This document shows, in pieces, positions 4,846 through 5,607 of a stretch of DNA of 5,607 nucleotides. Under the pieces are notes generated by a model. It had not been told where the DNA came from. It saw nothing but the letters and a program-made list of their open reading frames with translations, and did no database searches. Made by a program: the position numbers and the translations under genes. The stretch is from Gammaproteobacteria bacterium (GTDB taxonomy: Bacteria; Pseudomonadota; Gammaproteobacteria; Methylococcales; UBA2780). The stretch covers positions 1 to 5,607 of the forward strand of contig QNFJ01000148.1 of NCBI GenBank assembly GCA_003646305.1, in the 5' to 3' direction. Each line of letters begins with the position of its first letter. The first letter of the stretch is position 1.

Positions 4846-5607
4846 GTGAATTAAAAAAGACCCTTTTAATTGTGGAAGATGATCCTGGCCTGCAAAGCCA
4901 GCTACGCTGGAGTTTTGAGGGTTTTGATATTCAAATCGCAGGTGATCGAGAGACAGCACTTGCCATTGTTAAAAAGAAAGCACCACAGGTTGTTACGTTA
5001 GATCTTGGTTTGCCACCTGATCCTGGAGGTACAAGCGAGGGAATGGCGACATTGAATGAAATTCTTACGATTGCGCCACGAACTAAGATTATTGTGATTA
5101 CCGGCAATGATGATATTTCAAACCCAGTCAGAGCGATTGGTTTTGGTGCCTATGATTTCTATCAGAAACCGATTGAACCAGAAATATTGACGTTGGTTGT
5201 TGAGCGGGCTTTCAGGCTCTATGAGCTGGAAGAGGAAAATAGAAAACTTGCACGCCAACATATTACAAACCCATTAGATGGTGTGATTGCAGCAAGCCCA
5301 GAGATGCATAAGGTTTGCAGAATGGTTGAAAAACTGGCACCAACCGATATTACGACACTTCTGCTGGGTGAAAGTGGTACTGGTAAAGAGGTGCTTGCTC
5401 GTGCACTGCATGCCTTGAGTCCTCGTGCAAACAAACCGTTTATTGCGGTTAACTCGGCAGCCATTCCAGAAAACTTACTTGAAAGTGAACTCTTTGGGTA
5501 TGAAAAAGGCGCTTTTACTGGCGCGACTAAAACAACAAAAGGTAAATTTGAATGCGCTGATGGAGGGACCTTCTTTCTTGATGAAATTGGAGATTTGCCA
5601 ATGCCCT
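4842..5607 (+). CDS. prsR: PEP-CTERM-box response regulator PrsR, sigma-54 activator (3' end beyond window)
   Basis: The first 255 codons are present, and the window ends inside the gene. The receiver domain (about 1-120) opens MSELKKTLLIVEDDPGLQ with acidic pocket Asp13-Asp14, phospho-acceptor Asp54 in LDLGLPPDPGG, the TGNDD segment and conserved Lys109 in YQKPIEP. A short linker rich in Glu (ELEEENRKL) leads to the sigma-54-interacting AAA+ domain. Its Walker A is GESGTGKE (176-183), the GAFTGA sigma-54 contact loop is at 223-228, and the start of Walker B is FFLDE (244-248). The LGLPPDPGG and FYQKPIEP segments are typical of PrsR. The remaining AAA+ region and the expected Fis-type DNA-binding domain are outside the window. 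PrsR should be phosphorylated by PrsK and activate sigma-54 promoters of PEP-CTERM/exosortase genes (family knowledge). The start is TTG, overlapping the prsK stop. Confidence 0.95.
   Translation, partial: MSELKKTLLIVEDDPGLQSQLRWSFEGFDIQIAGDRETALAIVKKKAPQVVTLDLGLPPDPGGTSEGMATLNEILTIAPRTKIIVITGNDDISNPVRAIGFGAYDFYQKPIEPEILTLVVERAFRLYELEEENRKLARQHITNPLDGVIAASPEMHKVCRMVEKLAPTDITTLLLGESGTGKEVLARALHALSPRANKPFIAVNSAAIPENLLESELFGYEKGAFTGATKTTKGKFECADGGTFFLDEIGDLPMP

Noticed and set aside
5219..5464. Minus-strand 81-codon frame inside prsR
   Set aside because: It is antisense to the AAA+ Walker A region, and its Ser/Ala-rich product is a shadow of the conserved domain.

Overview
The window looks like one edge of an exosortase (XrtA / PEP-CTERM) associated exopolysaccharide locus in a Gram-negative bacterium. 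It is probably a moderately AT-rich gammaproteobacterium, perhaps marine, but I infer this from base composition and gene style and have not tested it. Three products are recognisable members of families tied to PEP-CTERM/exosortase genomes: a membrane-anchored polyprenyl-phosphate sugar-1-phosphate transferase (TIGR03013/EpsB_2 type), the histidine kinase PrsK, and the response regulator PrsR.

Layout: the first 41 bases are the 5' end of a minus-strand gene. Its product starts like a TviB-type nucleotide-sugar dehydrogenase. A 118-bp divergent intergenic region follows. The rest of the window reads on the plus strand: a 158-aa stand-alone cyclic-nucleotide-binding-fold protein (TTG start), a 99-bp gap, a 109-aa PilZ protein, a 234-bp intergenic region, the sugar transferase (ATG at 1300), a 54-bp gap, prsK (GTG start), and prsR (TTG start, overlapping the prsK stop by 4 bp). 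The window edge cuts prsR in its AAA+ domain, just after Walker B.

How the genes may work together (inference): the dehydrogenase supplies a nucleotide-linked uronic or aminouronic acid. The EpsB-type enzyme starts the repeat unit on the lipid carrier. PrsK and PrsR form a two-component system expected to drive sigma-54 transcription of PEP-CTERM/exosortase or EPS genes. The two small proteins at the left end have folds that bind cyclic nucleotides (cNMP fold and PilZ) and may be second-messenger inputs to polysaccharide production.

The sequence features that most deserve a second look are: (i) a palindrome cluster at 1112-1149 upstream of the sugar transferase, which contains a near-consensus FNR/Anr-like box and three copies of ATTCG(C/T)AT; (ii) a G8 tract inside prsK where any single-base slip truncates the kinase before its catalytic domains; (iii) the cNMP-fold protein, which has no DNA-binding domain and has His where the phosphate-binding Arg normally sits; and (iv) the use of TTG, GTG and TTG starts for three of the five plus-strand genes. 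I see no insertion sequence, tRNA, rRNA, CRISPR array or strong intrinsic terminator. No single element here is clearly a new system.
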